The notes under the pieces were generated by a model. The model made no database searches, was not told the origin of the DNA, and saw nothing but the letters and a program-made list of their open reading frames with translations. Position numbers and translations under genes: made by a program. Shown here one piece after another: positions 63,999 to 64,000 of a DNA stretch of 64,000 nt (position 1 is its first letter; every line of letters starts with the position of its first letter). Where the stretch lies: positions 21,269 through 85,268 of the forward strand of contig CAJTPD010000002.1 in NCBI GenBank assembly GCA_910578105.1, read 5' to 3'. This DNA is from an uncultured Odoribacter sp. Its GTDB lineage: Bacteria; Bacteroidota; Bacteroidia; Bacteroidales; Marinifilaceae.

Positions 63999-64000
63999 TT

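Overview
The window is chromosomal DNA of a Bacteroidota bacterium, most likely order Bacteroidales. The evidence is two SusC/SusD-type outer-membrane operons, a type IX secretion (T9SS) substrate with its PorP/SprF-like partner, lipoprotein signals in the Bacteroidetes style, an RprX/RprY-like two-component pair, and promoters matching the group's TTTG / TAnnTTTG consensus (best spacing 19 bp). T9SS genes together with SusCD pairs point to an Odoribacter- or Butyricimonas-like gut organism, but that genus-level guess is inference. Most of the window is moderately AT-rich; 12.6-19.2 kb is compositionally patchy.

Region by region. 0-1.6 kb: two tandem, nearly identical S41-peptidase-like genes (the first cut by the window edge). 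1.8-12.5 kb: housekeeping genes (typA, asd, a Sfp-type phosphopantetheinyl transferase, a TonB protein, hflX, tyrS, cvpA) with a phosphoethanolamine-transferase-like membrane enzyme. 12.6-19.2 kb: an accessory block with an AT-rich leucine-rich-repeat lipoprotein, a GC-rich 1192-residue repetitive T9SS substrate translationally coupled to a PorP/SprF-like protein, and the remnant of a DUF6266-like gene. 19.4-31.2 kb: aspS, holB, ricT-like, two rhomboid proteases, an EEP-family enzyme, tRNA-Ala(GGC), a YbhN/UPF0104 membrane protein, mutL and a GldA-like ABC ATPase. 31.3-37.0 kb (minus strand): a TlpA-like thiol-disulfide lipoprotein, rpiB, RprY/RprX-like regulators and ruvB. 37.2-39.1 kb: a two-gene ATPase + DUF4435 operon resembling the PARIS anti-phage system, with a consensus promoter. 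39.2-44.3 kb: a DUF486 protein, a thioredoxin-like gene interrupted by a 12-A run, a truncated receptor-like gene, a TrkH/TrkA potassium system and a MarR regulator. 44.5-52.7 kb: a five-gene SusC/SusD operon on the plus strand. 52.8-56.6 kb: a 24-bp perfect inverted repeat, a decayed acetyltransferase gene, a D-threonine-aldolase-like enzyme, pgk and an Rpn-family nuclease. 56.7-63.9 kb: a second four-gene SusC/SusD operon on the minus strand.

How the genes work together. The two SusCD operons share the order SusC, SusD, DUF4843 lipoprotein, PKD-like lipoprotein, so they look like paralogous nutrient-import machines facing each other. Only the second SusC has an N-terminal STN domain, which implies control by an anti-sigma/ECF-sigma pair beyond the right edge. 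The first lies downstream of a MarR regulator. Neither carries a glycoside hydrolase, so the substrate cannot be read from the window. TonB at 8.5 kb could energise such receptors.

The most interesting candidates for new biology are the PARIS-like pair, whose ATPase looks compact; the A12 frameshift in an otherwise intact thioredoxin-like gene; the 24-bp inverted repeat beside a decaying gene; and two places where a promoter's upstream element lies inside the previous gene's terminator hairpin.
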